Shown piece by piece: positions 48,235 through 57,834 of a stretch of DNA of 64,000 nucleotides. The notes under the pieces were generated by a model. That model ran no database searches. It saw nothing but the letters and a program-made list of their open reading frames with translations, and was not told the DNA's origin. Position numbers and translations under genes: made by a program. Numbering within the stretch: the first letter of the stretch is position 1; the number at the start of each line of letters is the position of its first letter. The stretch covers positions 155,601 to 219,600 of the forward strand of contig PCUV01000049.1 in the NCBI GenBank assembly GCA_002786915.1, given 5' to 3'. The DNA is from Comamonadaceae bacterium CG12_big_fil_rev_8_21_14_0_65_59_15. Lineage in GTDB: Bacteria > Pseudomonadota > Gammaproteobacteria > Burkholderiales > Burkholderiaceae_C.

Positions 48235-51137
48235 ATGCCTCTTGACTGGAAAGAAATTGCCAACCGTGCCCGGGCTTTCTCCAATGACTGGCAGCACGTC
48301 GAGCGCGAAGACGCTGATGCCAAAAGCTTTTGGGACGAGTTCTTTGAAGTCTTTGGCATCAAGCGGCGCAAGGTGGCCACTTTTGAGAAGCGCGTCAAAA
48401 AGTTTGACGACAAAGATGGCTATATCGACTTGCTGTGGAAAGGCACGCTGTTGATCGAGCACAAAAGCCGGGGCAAGGATTTGGCGCGGGCCTATAGGCA
48501 GGCCAGAGACTACTTTCCGGGTCTGCAACCGGACGAAGAGCCGCGTTACATCCTGTTGTGCGATTTCTGGCAATTTGAGCTGCACGACCTTGATGAAGAC
48601 CTCGTTCACCGCTTCACGCTACCCGAGCTGGACAAGCATCTGCGGCTTTTCTATTTCATCGCCGGTTACCGCAAGCAGCGCATCCGGGTTGAAGAAGCCA
48701 TTAACCGCGTGGCGGTGGATGCCCTGGGCGAGCTGCACGATGCGCTAAAAAAAGACGGTTACAGCGGCCATCATTTGGAAGTATTCCTGGTGCGTCTGCT
48801 GTTTTGCCTGTTTGCCGATGACACCGGTATTTTTCAGCCCAAAGACAGTTTTCACGACCTGATCGACTTCCACACCCATGAGGACGGCTCGAATGTGGGC
48901 GCGGTGCTCGACACCCTGTTTGTCACGCTTAACAAAGACACTCCAGCACGACAGACCTCACTGGCTGAACAATTCAGTTTGTTCCCCTACATCAATGGCC
49001 GTCTGTTTGAAGAGCGCATTGACCCGCCCGCCTTCACCGCCGCCATGCGCCGCCAGCTCATCACTCTGTGCCAGCGCAACTGGGGCAACATTTCGCCAGC
49101 TTCGGTGCGATGTTCCAGCGCGTGATTGAGCTTGATGCTGCAGAGCGCCGCCGTGAACTGGGTGCGCACTACACCAGTGAAACCAACATCCTGAAACTGA
49201 TTCACCCCTTGTTTCTGGATGAGTTGCGTGCTGAATTTGAAAAAGTCAAAGGCGACGCCAATCGCCTGTTTGCATTCCATAAAAAGCTGCAAACTCTGAC
49301 TTTTCTTGACCCGGCCTGCGGCTGCGGCAACTTTTTAGTGGTGGCCTACCGTGAGCTACGCAAGCTGGAGCTTGACGTGATGCGCGCGGCCAGCCACTTT
49401 GGCAGCCGCATCGGCCATGTGTTCGACTTTCTCAAGGTCGATGTGGATCAGTTTTACGGCATCGAATACGAAGAATTTCCGGCGCAAGTGGCGCAGGTGG
49501 CCATGTGGCTCACCGACCACCAGATGAACGTGGAGGCAGGTACCGAATTTGGCGAACCCATGCTGCGCGTGCCCTTGAAGCGCAGCGCCCACATCCGCCA
49601 CGGCAACGCCTTGCGCATTGACTGGGCCGATTTTGTGCCGCCCACCCAGTTGAACTACATCCTGGGCAACCCGCCGTTTGTGGGCAAGCAACACCAGTCG
49701 GATGAGCAAAAAGAAGACATGGAAACCGTTTGTACGGGTATGAAAGGAGCCGGTGTGCTGGACTATGTGGCCGGCTGGTACATCAAAGCGGCACGTTACA
49801 TCACCACCGCACCGGACAGCTTTGCTGGTATCAACGCAGCGGCCAGCCGCGACCGCAAAAAGTTCAAGGACGTGAAGTTTGGCGGCGCGGCCACTGGCTT
49901 TGGTGACATGTTTGCCGACGTGGACCGGGCGGAAACGCTGGCTCGGCGTAAGGTGCGCTGCGGTTTTGTCTCCACCAACAGTATCACCCAGGGCGAGCAG
50001 GTTGCGCCACTGTGGGGCTGGATGCTGAACGCTGGCATGCACATCCAGTTTGCACACCGCACGTTTCAGTGGAGCAACGACGCGCCGGGCAAAGCGGCAG
50101 TGCATTGCGTCATCGTCGGCTTTGGGGTCGACAAGCCCAGAAAAGTGCCGCTGGCCGATTATGAAACCGTCAAGTCCGAGCCGGTGATTTCCGATGTAAG
50201 CAACATCAACCCCTATTTGGTCGAAGCGGCCGACTTGGTGCTTGACAAACGCCGCACCCCAATTTGTCCGGTGCCTGAGATTGTTTTCGGTTCCATGCCC
50301 AATGATGGCGGGTATTTGCTGCTTTCAACCCCAGAGCGTGATGAACTGCTGGCCAAAGAGCCAAATGCCGCACCGTGGATTCGTCGCTTTCTGGGTGCCG
50401 ACGAATTCATCAATGGGCTGGAGCGCTGGTGTCTGTGGCTGGTGGAATGCCCGGCGGCGGAACTCAAAGCCATGCCGGAGGTGATGAAGCGGGTGCGCGC
50501 CGTGGAGCAGCAGCGCCGCGCCAGCACGCGACCCGCCACGCAAGCGCTGGCCGACCGACCGCATTTGTTTGGCGAAATTCGCCAACCCAGCGGGCGCTAT
50601 ATCCTTTTGCCAGCCCATTCTTCCGAGCGGCGTAGCGTCATTCCAATTGGCTTCATGCCGCCCGATGTGATCGTCGGCAACGCCAACCTGTGCATCCCGA
50701 ATGCGGGCCTGTATGAGTTTGGCATCTTGACCTCACGGATGCACATGGCTTGGGTCAGCCATGTCTGCGGTCGCATCAAGAGCGACTACCGCTACACCAA
50801 CCAGATTGTTTACAACAACTTCCCCTGGCCCGATTTCTCTCAAAGTTTCAAGTCAAATCAGCCTCCATCCCATGTAGAACAAGCGCAAGCAGCTATCGAA
50901 ACTACAGTAAAAGCGGTGCTCGATGCGCGTGCCATGGAGGTGGGTGCGACGCTGGCCGACCTGTATAACCCGCCCATGCCAACGGCCCTGCTCAAGGCGC
51001 ACCGGGCGCTGGATGCAGCGGTCGATGCGGCCTACGCCCTGAACGGTGGCAAGAAAAACTGGAAGACCGATGCCGAGCGTGTCGCCTTTTTGTTTGGCCG
51101 CTACGAGGCCCTGACCAACATAGGGCACTCCGCCTGA
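48235..51137 (+). pseudogene. MmeI-like (type IIL) restriction-modification fusion, split by a frameshift near 49095-49110
   Basis: 48235-49125 has the nuclease-like part (GYIDLLWKGTLLIEHKS) and spacer; 49068-51137 has MTase motifs LDPACGCGNFL and ILGNPPF. Joint ...CQRNWGNISPA | FGAMFQRVIELDAAERRRELGAHYTS. Confidence 0.85.
50851..50901 (-). repeat. Copy of the ~50-bp dispersed repeat inside the methyltransferase gene
   Basis: Minus strand TTTCGATAGCTGCTTGCGCTTGTTCTACATGGGATGGAGGCTGATTTGAC. Confidence 0.8.
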
Positions 51138-51166
51138 AGCCAAAAGAGGCCAAGCCAAACCAACAC

Positions 51167-51784
51167 CTACTGATCCAGCCACTGGCAAATCGGCTGCCAC
51201 TGCGCCAGGTCGCGCGCCACGCGTTCGGGGGCCAGGTCGAACACGGTCAGGCCGTGCGCGGCCAGTTGCACGTAGTTTTGTGTGTCGCGCAGCGTGCCCA
51301 ACACCGGCAGACCGGTACTGACCACAAAATTGCGCAACTGTTCGGCCGCGCGGGTGCGCTCATCGACCCGCATGGCGACGATGCCCACCTGTGTTTTATC
51401 GGTCTTGACGCGTTCGGCCAACTCGTCCAGAAAGTCGCGCGTGGCAAAGATGTCAAACACGCTAGGTTGTAGCGGCACCACCACCTTGTGCGCCAGCCTG
51501 AGCACGTCTTTGAGCCGCTTGCCGTGCAGCCCGGCCGAGGTGTCAATCACCGCGTGCGTGGTGCCCTTCGGCGGCTTGGCAATCTGGTCGTCATTGATGT
51601 CCCAACTGGCGATCGGCTGTGCTGTGGCCGGGCGAAGCGACAACCACAGTTGGCTGGACTGCTGGCGATCTGCATCGCCCAGCATCACGCGCTGGCTCTG
51701 GCTGGCAAAGTAACCCGCGATGTGGGTGGACAGCGTGGACTTGCCCACGCCGCCTTTTGGGTTGGCAACAACAATGACTGGCAT
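51167..51784 (-). CDS. ParA-family ATPase
   Basis: MPVIVVANPKGGVGKSTLSTHIAGYFASQSQRVMLGDADRQQSSQLW...HAVIDTSAGLHG. Confidence 0.93.
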   Translation of the reverse strand: MPVIVVANPKGGVGKSTLSTHIAGYFASQSQRVMLGDADRQQSSQLWLSLRPATAQPIASWDINDDQIAKPPKGTTHAVIDTSAGLHGKRLKDVLRLAHKVVVPLQPSVFDIFATRDFLDELAERVKTDKTQVGIVAMRVDERTRAAEQLRNFVVSTGLPVLGTLRDTQNYVQLAAHGLTVFDLAPERVARDLAQWQPICQWLDQ

Positions 51785-51965
51785 GGATGAACCCTCCGGC
51801 AATGCAACAGCCGCCATGTTATCGGCAAGCACGATGTAGGGAAAACCCTTGCGACAGCGTGCCCGGCGGACATCAGAATGTCACGCGGCTGACATAACAG
51901 GGCTCTTTCAGGCAAGGCTGCTGAAATCTGTACCGGCCCCATTGAGCTCACCTCAAGGAAGCACC

Positions 51966-52305
51966 ATGAAATTGCGCTATTCACTGATTGCCACGGGCGT
52001 TGCCGCGCTCCTGTGTACCGGCTCTGCGCTTGGCCCAGGCCGCAGAACAAGCATCCGTTTCAGCGCCTGTAGCCATTCCAAACAATCGTGTTCGCGCGAC
52101 GCCCCCCGGCGTGCGCCGCGCGCGTGATGACGAGCTGGTACAAAAGTGGGTAAGAGCAGACTCCCCCGCCATTCAAGGCGCGGCGCCGCGTCCTAACCCC
52201 TCGCTCAACCGGAGCACCAACGGCAGGCCACCAGGCCCGGTCTGGCGGTACGCGGTACATTTTCGTCAGCCCGGGCCTGGCGTCCTGCCGCTGGCGCCCG
52301 GTTAG
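51966..52305 (+). pseudogene. Secreted small-protein gene with +1 frameshift; 3' end is a translated attC-like site
   Basis: MKLRYSLIATGVAALLCTGSAL then, one base out of frame, AQAAEQASVSAPVAIPNNRVRATPPGVRRARDDELVQKWVRADSPAIQGAAPRPNPSLNRSTNGRPPGPVWRYAVHFRQPGPGVLPLAPG*. Confidence 0.7.
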
Positions 52306-52319
52306 CTCGAGCGTTCAAA
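52191..52319 (+). other. attC-like integron recombination site (remnant cassette)
   Basis: R''-like TCCTAAC, L'' TCGCTCAACCGG, inner stems CGGCAGG/CCTGCCG and CCAGGCCCGG/CCCGGGCCTGG, L' CCGGTTAGCTCGAG, R'-like GCGTTCAAAC. Confidence 0.7.
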
Positions 52320-52400
52320 CCGCACGCGAAACACGTTGCCGTTGAATGAAGCTGCTCAATAAACCATGCAAAACCTCCAACTAATGGATAAACTACATGG

Positions 52401-53606
52401 ATGTATAAACGGATTATCAACCAGCAGCTCGGCGAGCTATTGACCCAGTTTCCGGCGGTTGCGCTCTTGGGGCCGCGCCAGGCAGGCAAGACCACACTGG
52501 CCATCGCTCAAAAGGAAAGCCATCCCGATGCGCTTTACCTGGATTTGGAGTTGCCCTCTGCCCAAAGACAGCTTGACGACCCTGAGGCGTTCTTTTTGGC
52601 GCACCCCAAGCAACTGGTAATCCTGGATGAAGTTCAGCGTCTGCCGGGGATATTCAGCATCCTGCGGGGCGTGATCGATCAACGCCGCCGTCAGGGTGAA
52701 GACGCTGGTCAATTTCTTTTGCTGGGGTCGGCATCGGGTGCGCTGCTGCAACAGTCCAGTGAAAGTCTCGCAGGGCGGGTGGCTCAAGTGGAGCTGACCC
52801 CTTTTCAGGCCCGCGAGGTGCTCGCAAACGATTTCAGCGCCGCCGACATGGATACCTTGTGGGTGCGCGGTGGCTTCCCCTTGGCATGGCTGGCTCACAG
52901 CGCTGCCACCAGCATGACCTGGCGCGAGGTGTTCATCACCACCTATCTTGAAAAAGACATTCCGGCACTAGGCCCCAGAATACCAGCAACCACCTTGCGC
53001 AGGTTGTGGACTATGCTGGCTCACAATCAGGGTGCGTTGCTGGACCAGTCCAAACTGGCCGCCGCCCTAGCCATCAGCGGCCAAACGGTGGGGCGTTATG
53101 TGGATTTGCTTTGCGATTTGATGCTGGTGCGGCGTTTGCCAGCTTGGAGCGGCAACGTCGGCAAGCGGCTGATTCGTGCGCCTAAGGTCTACGTGCGCGA
53201 CAGCGGACTGGTTCACGCCTTGCTTGGCTTGCCGGACCTGGATGCGGTGTTGAGCCACCCAGTGGCTGGTGTCAGTTGGGAGGGTTTTGTGGTTGAGCAG
53301 CTTATCAACGCCGCTCCCGGTGGACAGGCCAGCTTTTACAGAACCAGCAATGGTGCAGAAGTTGATCTTGTACTGGAGTTTCGCAGCGGGCAAACCTGGG
53401 TCATTGAAGTCAAACGATCTTCTGCGCCCACCGTGTCAAAAGGGTTTCACCTGGCCGCCCAGGATTTAAGCGCCTCGCGCAAGTTGCTGATAGCGCCAGT
53501 TCAACAGGCTTACCCCATAAAGGAAGGTATTGAAGTCATGAACCCAATGCAAGCCGCCCAAATGATTGCACTGAACGTAGCCAAAGCGAATCAACCTGCA
53601 ATCTGA
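52401..53606 (+). CDS. AAA ATPase with DUF4143
   Basis: VALLGPRQAGKTTLAIAQKESHPDALYLDLELPSAQRQLDDPEAFFLAHPKQLVILDEVQRLPG...FYRTSNGAEVDLVLEF...WVIEVKRS. Confidence 0.93.
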   Translation: MYKRIINQQLGELLTQFPAVALLGPRQAGKTTLAIAQKESHPDALYLDLELPSAQRQLDDPEAFFLAHPKQLVILDEVQRLPGIFSILRGVIDQRRRQGEDAGQFLLLGSASGALLQQSSESLAGRVAQVELTPFQAREVLANDFSAADMDTLWVRGGFPLAWLAHSAATSMTWREVFITTYLEKDIPALGPRIPATTLRRLWTMLAHNQGALLDQSKLAAALAISGQTVGRYVDLLCDLMLVRRLPAWSGNVGKRLIRAPKVYVRDSGLVHALLGLPDLDAVLSHPVAGVSWEGFVVEQLINAAPGGQASFYRTSNGAEVDLVLEFRSGQTWVIEVKRSSAPTVSKGFHLAAQDLSASRKLLIAPVQQAYPIKEGIEVMNPMQAAQMIALNVAKANQPAI

Positions 53607-53685
53607 AGAAATGATTTTCAGACTACAGGCTATTGTTGCGTTGCCGCTGGGTTAAAGTGCCATCCAAAGACTGAAGTCAAAGACC

Positions 53686-54895
53686 ATGCCCTGCGCCCAC
53701 ACCATCAGCGCACAAAACTATCACTTCAATAGCTTGAAAGATCTGCTGGCCAGGGCCAACCCGCTGCGCTCGGGCGACCAGTTGGCGGGCGTGGCGGCGG
53801 CCGATGAGCAAGCTGTGCCGCCCGCAAGACCTGGTGCTGATCGCGCGCAATTGCCGGGTGGTCACACGCTTTCGCAGCACCATCGGCCTGCCCGGCCACC
53901 TGGCCACGCGCTTGCAGCCCAACCACCCCACAGACGACGCGCAAGGCATTGCCGCCAGCCTGCTTAACGGCTTGCTGCTGGGCAGTGGCGATGCGGTCAT
54001 CGGCATCAACCCGGCCAGCGCCAACACCGCGCAGGTGGTGCGGCGGCTGCACTTGCTGGATGAATTGATTGGCCATTACGCCATTACCACTTAGAGCTGT
54101 GTGCTCACGCACGTGACCCACACGCTACAGGCGATCGGACGCGGCGCGCCAGTGGATTTGGTGTTCCAGTCCATCGGCGGCACCGAGGCCACCAATACCA
54201 GCTTGCTGGCGCTGCTGCAAGAGGCGCGCGAGGCGGCCCTGTTGCTGCATCGCGCCAAGCTGTTGGACAAGTCTGGCCAGCGCAGCGCCAACGTGATGTA
54301 TTTCGAAACCGGCCAAGGCAGCGCGCTGTCTGCCAACGCGCATCACGACTGCGACCAGCAAACCATTGAGGCGCGCGCCTACGCCGTGGCGCGGCATTTC
54401 AAACCCTTGCTGGTCAACACCGTGGTTGGCTTCATCGGGCCAGAGTATTTGTTCAACCTGGATTCCTCAGTTGGACGCGCCCGAGTGGGCTGCTGGCGGC
54501 GTGTCCGGGTAGGCGCGACAACGCTGCAGGCTCATGCCCGCGAGGCGGAGCAACGACCCCGGGCGCGTTGCCAGTGGCTCAATCGGGTGCGTAGCGCTGT
54601 CACCCAAAAGGTGAACAGTGTCGAAGCTGAAATAGTCAATGTTCATCAGGAGTTATCGAAGAAATCAAGCGGTCAACTGAGGAATCCAGGTTCAACGGTA
54701 AGCAGATCACCCGTGCCGGTCTGGAAGACCACTTTTGCGGCAAGCTGCTGGGCCTGCGCGCCGCGCCCGAGTTTGAAGCCTGGCAGCAAGCCCTGGGCAT
54801 CACCACGGCGGGCGACGGACCGCGGTTGGCCGACCACGTGCCCGCTGCTTTTGTGCCGACGCTGCGAGATTTGCGAGATGGCCAAGGCACTTGAC
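53686..54895 (+). pseudogene. eutB: Ethanolamine ammonia-lyase large subunit pseudogene
   Basis: EutB-like segments FNSLKDLLARANPLRSGDQLAGVAA / MSKLCRPQDLVLIARNCRVVTRFRSTIGLPGHLATRLQPNHPTDDAQGIAASLLNGLL...ITT*SCVLTHVTHTLQAIGRGAPVDLVFQSIGGTEA...NVMYFETGQGSALSANAHHDCDQQTIEARAYAVARHFKPLLVNTVVGFIGPEYLFN / GKQITRAGLEDHFCGKLLG; deletions, a stop and an insertion. Confidence 0.9.
54458..54689. mobile_element. 232-bp MITE-like insertion in eutB
   Basis: Perfect 16-bp TIRs CTGGATTCCTCAGTTG...CAACTGAGGAATCCAG, flanked by 7-bp direct repeats GTTCAAC (54451-54457, 54690-54696); removing the element and one repeat restores EYLFNGKQITRAGLEDHF. Confidence 0.9.
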
Positions 54896-54920
54896 CATGG
54901 CACGGTGCCTGCCGCAGCTT

Positions 54921-54949
54921 TGTCATGCCGGGCACGACCCGGCATCCAG
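54921..54949 (+). repeat. TGTCATGCCGG-type hairpin (REP-like)
   Basis: TGTCATGCCGGGCACGACCCGGCATCCA between eutB pseudogene and eutC. Confidence 0.75.
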
Positions 54950-55010
54950 GAAGCCGGCTGGTCGTGGATTGTGGGTCAAACCTGCAAAAACTTTCTGGGA
55001 CAAGACGAAC

Positions 55011-55850
55011 ATGAAAACTGCTTCCCCATTCATCCTGCCACCCCTGATCACCCCGACGCCGTGGGACGCGTTGCGCCAGTTCACAGACGCACGCATTGCC
55101 CTGGGGCGCGCCGGGGTCAGCCTCCCCACCAACGCACATCTGGCGTTTCAGCTGGCGCACGCGCAGGCGCGAAATGCGGTGCATTTGCCGCTGGATGCCA
55201 GCGGTGTGGCCGCCAGCCTGCAAGCGTTGGGCCTGACCACGCTGCTGCTGCACAGCCAGGCGGCAGACCGCGCCACCTATTTGCAGCGGCCAGACCGGGG
55301 GCGACGGCTGGATGCGGCATCGTTGCACACGCTGGCACGGTGGCAAGCTTTGGCACGCAATATGGCCCAACCCGCAGGCGATGCGGCATTTGACCTGGCC
55401 CTGGTGGTGGCCGACGGCCTGAGCGCCCGGGCCATTCATGAAAACGCCGTGCCCTTGCTGACCCACCTGTTGCAGCGCTTGCAAAACGGCCGCACCCCTG
55501 GCTGGCGTATTGCGCCGGTGGCGGTGGTCGAGCAGGCCCGTGTGGCCATCGGCGACGAAGTCGGTGAGCGGCTGGGCGCAAGCCTGGTAGTGGTACTGAT
55601 CGGTGAGCGCCCGGGTTTGAGCTCGCCCGACAGCTTGGGGCTCTACCTCACCTGGGCGCCCCAAGTTGGCAAGATGGACGCGCAGCGAAACTGCATCTCC
55701 AACGTGCGCCCGGCGGGCTTGTCCGTTGACGCCGCTGCCCAAACGCTGCACCGACGGATGTCTCAGGCACACCACAAACAGCTCAGCGGCGTGGGGTTGA
55801 AAGACGACACGGACACCGCGCTCGCACCCACTGCCGCAGGCATCCAGTAG
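55011..55850 (+). CDS. eutC: Ethanolamine ammonia-lyase light chain
   Basis: LRQFTDARIALGRAGVSLPTNAHLAFQLAHAQARNAVHLPLD...VVADGLSARAIHENAVPLL...NCISNVRPAGLSVDAAAQTL; ORF intact. Confidence 0.93.
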   Translation: MKTASPFILPPLITPTPWDALRQFTDARIALGRAGVSLPTNAHLAFQLAHAQARNAVHLPLDASGVAASLQALGLTTLLLHSQAADRATYLQRPDRGRRLDAASLHTLARWQALARNMAQPAGDAAFDLALVVADGLSARAIHENAVPLLTHLLQRLQNGRTPGWRIAPVAVVEQARVAIGDEVGERLGASLVVVLIGERPGLSSPDSLGLYLTWAPQVGKMDAQRNCISNVRPAGLSVDAAAQTLHRRMSQAHHKQLSGVGLKDDTDTALAPTAAGIQ

Positions 55851-55856
55851 CTCGGT

Positions 55857-56282
55857 CTATTCGAGCCCAGAATCTGCAGCCGGCTCGGTCCCATCGATGT
55901 ACAGCCAGCGCCCGGCTTCGCGCACAAAGCGGCTGATTTCATGAAGGCGCACGCCGCGCCCGTTATCGCGCCAGCGCGCCACGAATTCCACCACGCCGGC
56001 GTCCCCCGTGACCTGCGCGTGGCGCACTTCCAGACCCAGCCATTTCACCGGCGACAAATCCAATTCACCCGGTGCGGTGCTGGGGTGCCAGGTCGCCAGC
56101 AGGTAGTCGATCAGCCCCAACACATAGGCGCTGTAGCGTGAGCGCATCAAGGCTTCCGGTGTGGACGGATAAGCGCCAACTACAGCGCCTGCGTGCCAGC
56201 GCCCACAACAGTCGCCATAGGTGTGATCGCTGCCACACGGGCAGGGTGCGTCGGCGCGCAGGGTGTGCATGCTTGCTTTCAT
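55857..56282 (-). CDS. YchJ-family SEC-C motif protein
   Basis: ADAPCPCGSDHTYGDCCGRWHAG...TPEALMRSRYSAYVLGLIDYLLATWHPS. Confidence 0.92.
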   Translation of the reverse strand: MKASMHTLRADAPCPCGSDHTYGDCCGRWHAGAVVGAYPSTPEALMRSRYSAYVLGLIDYLLATWHPSTAPGELDLSPVKWLGLEVRHAQVTGDAGVVEFVARWRDNGRGVRLHEISRFVREAGRWLYIDGTEPAADSGLE

Positions 56283-56454
56283 GGCCCGGATTGTCCACGC
56301 GCCCTGCCCTCTACCTCTTGCATAAATCAAATTTCCGCCCTTGGCATTACCGCGTAACCGCGATACTTGACGCATTCCCACTCAAGCTACGTGCAAGCAT
56401 GGCCGATAACACAGACAAGCCTGTCCATTTGATGACGATGGCTTGGTAGCTCAC

Positions 56455-57786
56455 ATGAATTCCTTTCACACCAAGACCCCTTCACTATTCACTGTGCCAA
56501 CCCATGGGTGTTGCCGATGGTTGGTAATGGGCAAAAGGATGCGTTTTTTGCGGGTCGGTCTGCTCTTTGCAGCACTGATGCCCTGGTTCTCAGGTGCCAA
56601 CGCTGTCGAACCTGCCGTTACCCACGCGCCAGCTGTCGCATCCAAAACCAGTGCCGTGGCCAAGGTTGACTCAAGATCAGCCACCGCAGGCGCCACCGCA
56701 GGCGAAACCGCTGCGCCGCTGATTGACCTGAAGAAAGCCCTGCGTGAACAAGTGTTCGGCAAGAAGAAGCTGACTCTTGTCATCAGTGATAAGCCTGAGT
56801 CGGCGCCTAGAGCGAGCGCAACTGCCACGTCAGCCAACAAGACAGCCAGCACCAAGAGTCTGACCGCGTCTCAAGCGCACGTCACCGTCCCGCACGAAAC
56901 CTCTGCACACACCGCGCAGCCACGCCACGAAACTCCGGCCAATGCGCATCCAGTGGCCGTAGCTGTGTCAAGCAAGAAGCCAACGCGTACGTCAGTGGTG
57001 AACGCGCGCGCGAGTCGGGACTACATCCAAGCCAAAGCGGCCGCCCTGGCCGGGCACGGTGAGCCAGCAGCAACTGACGCCCACAAGGCGTCCGAACATA
57101 CTGGCGCACATTGGTCTTATGTCGGCGCCACCGGACCCGAGGCTTGGGGCCAACTGCAACCTGAATTTGGCGTCTGCGCCACCGGCAAACGGCAATCCCC
57201 GATCAATATTGAGGAATCCAATACGCTGCAAGGTCCGGCCGAGCCTCTGTTGTTCAATTACACGCCGTCCAATGGCACGGTGATCAATAACGGCCACACG
57301 GTGCAGGTGGACGTGCAAGGCGGCAACACACTCACCGTGCGCGGTTCGAACTACGCACTGGTGCAGGTGCACTTTCACAGTCCGTCTGAAGAGCAGATCA
57401 ACTTTCGCAACTACGCGATGGTGGCGCACTTGGTGCACAAGAACCCTGATGGCCAACTGGCCGTGGTGGCGGTGCTGCTGGAGCCAGGGCAGGCCAACGC
57501 CTTCATCGACAGCGTTTGGACCTACATGCCGTTGGACGTGAACGACCAGGTACGCATGCCCGCAGGCCTGTTCGACCTGAAAGGCTTGTTGCCGCAAGAC
57601 CAGCGCTACTACCAGTTTCTGGGATCACTGACCACGCCACCGTGCACCGAAGGCGTGCTGTGGATGGTGCTCAAAACATCGGTGCAAATCAGCGCCGCGC
57701 AATTGCGACTGTTTCAGCAGCTCTACCCCAACAACGCGCGGCCGGTGCAGCCCGCGAATAACCGGCCGGTGCGCAACGCACAGTAA
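56455..57786 (+). CDS. Alpha-type carbonic anhydrase with long N-terminal region
   Basis: WSYVGATGPEAWGQLQPEFGVCATGKRQSPINI...LVQVHFHSPSEEQINFRNYAMVAHLVHKNPDGQLAVVAVLLE...LTTPPCTEGVLWMVLK. Confidence 0.92.
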   Translation: MNSFHTKTPSLFTVPTHGCCRWLVMGKRMRFLRVGLLFAALMPWFSGANAVEPAVTHAPAVASKTSAVAKVDSRSATAGATAGETAAPLIDLKKALREQVFGKKKLTLVISDKPESAPRASATATSANKTASTKSLTASQAHVTVPHETSAHTAQPRHETPANAHPVAVAVSSKKPTRTSVVNARASRDYIQAKAAALAGHGEPAATDAHKASEHTGAHWSYVGATGPEAWGQLQPEFGVCATGKRQSPINIEESNTLQGPAEPLLFNYTPSNGTVINNGHTVQVDVQGGNTLTVRGSNYALVQVHFHSPSEEQINFRNYAMVAHLVHKNPDGQLAVVAVLLEPGQANAFIDSVWTYMPLDVNDQVRMPAGLFDLKGLLPQDQRYYQFLGSLTTPPCTEGVLWMVLKTSVQISAAQLRLFQQLYPNNARPVQPANNRPVRNAQ

Positions 57787-57834
57787 ACGCCATTACGCCA
57801 AGCGCCGGGTGAGCTGCCCGGACGCGACGACTTG

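Noticed and set aside
54636-55775. 379-aa minus-strand ORF across eutB remnant/eutC
   Set aside because: Low-quality composition; opposite strand carries recognisable EutB/EutC sequence.
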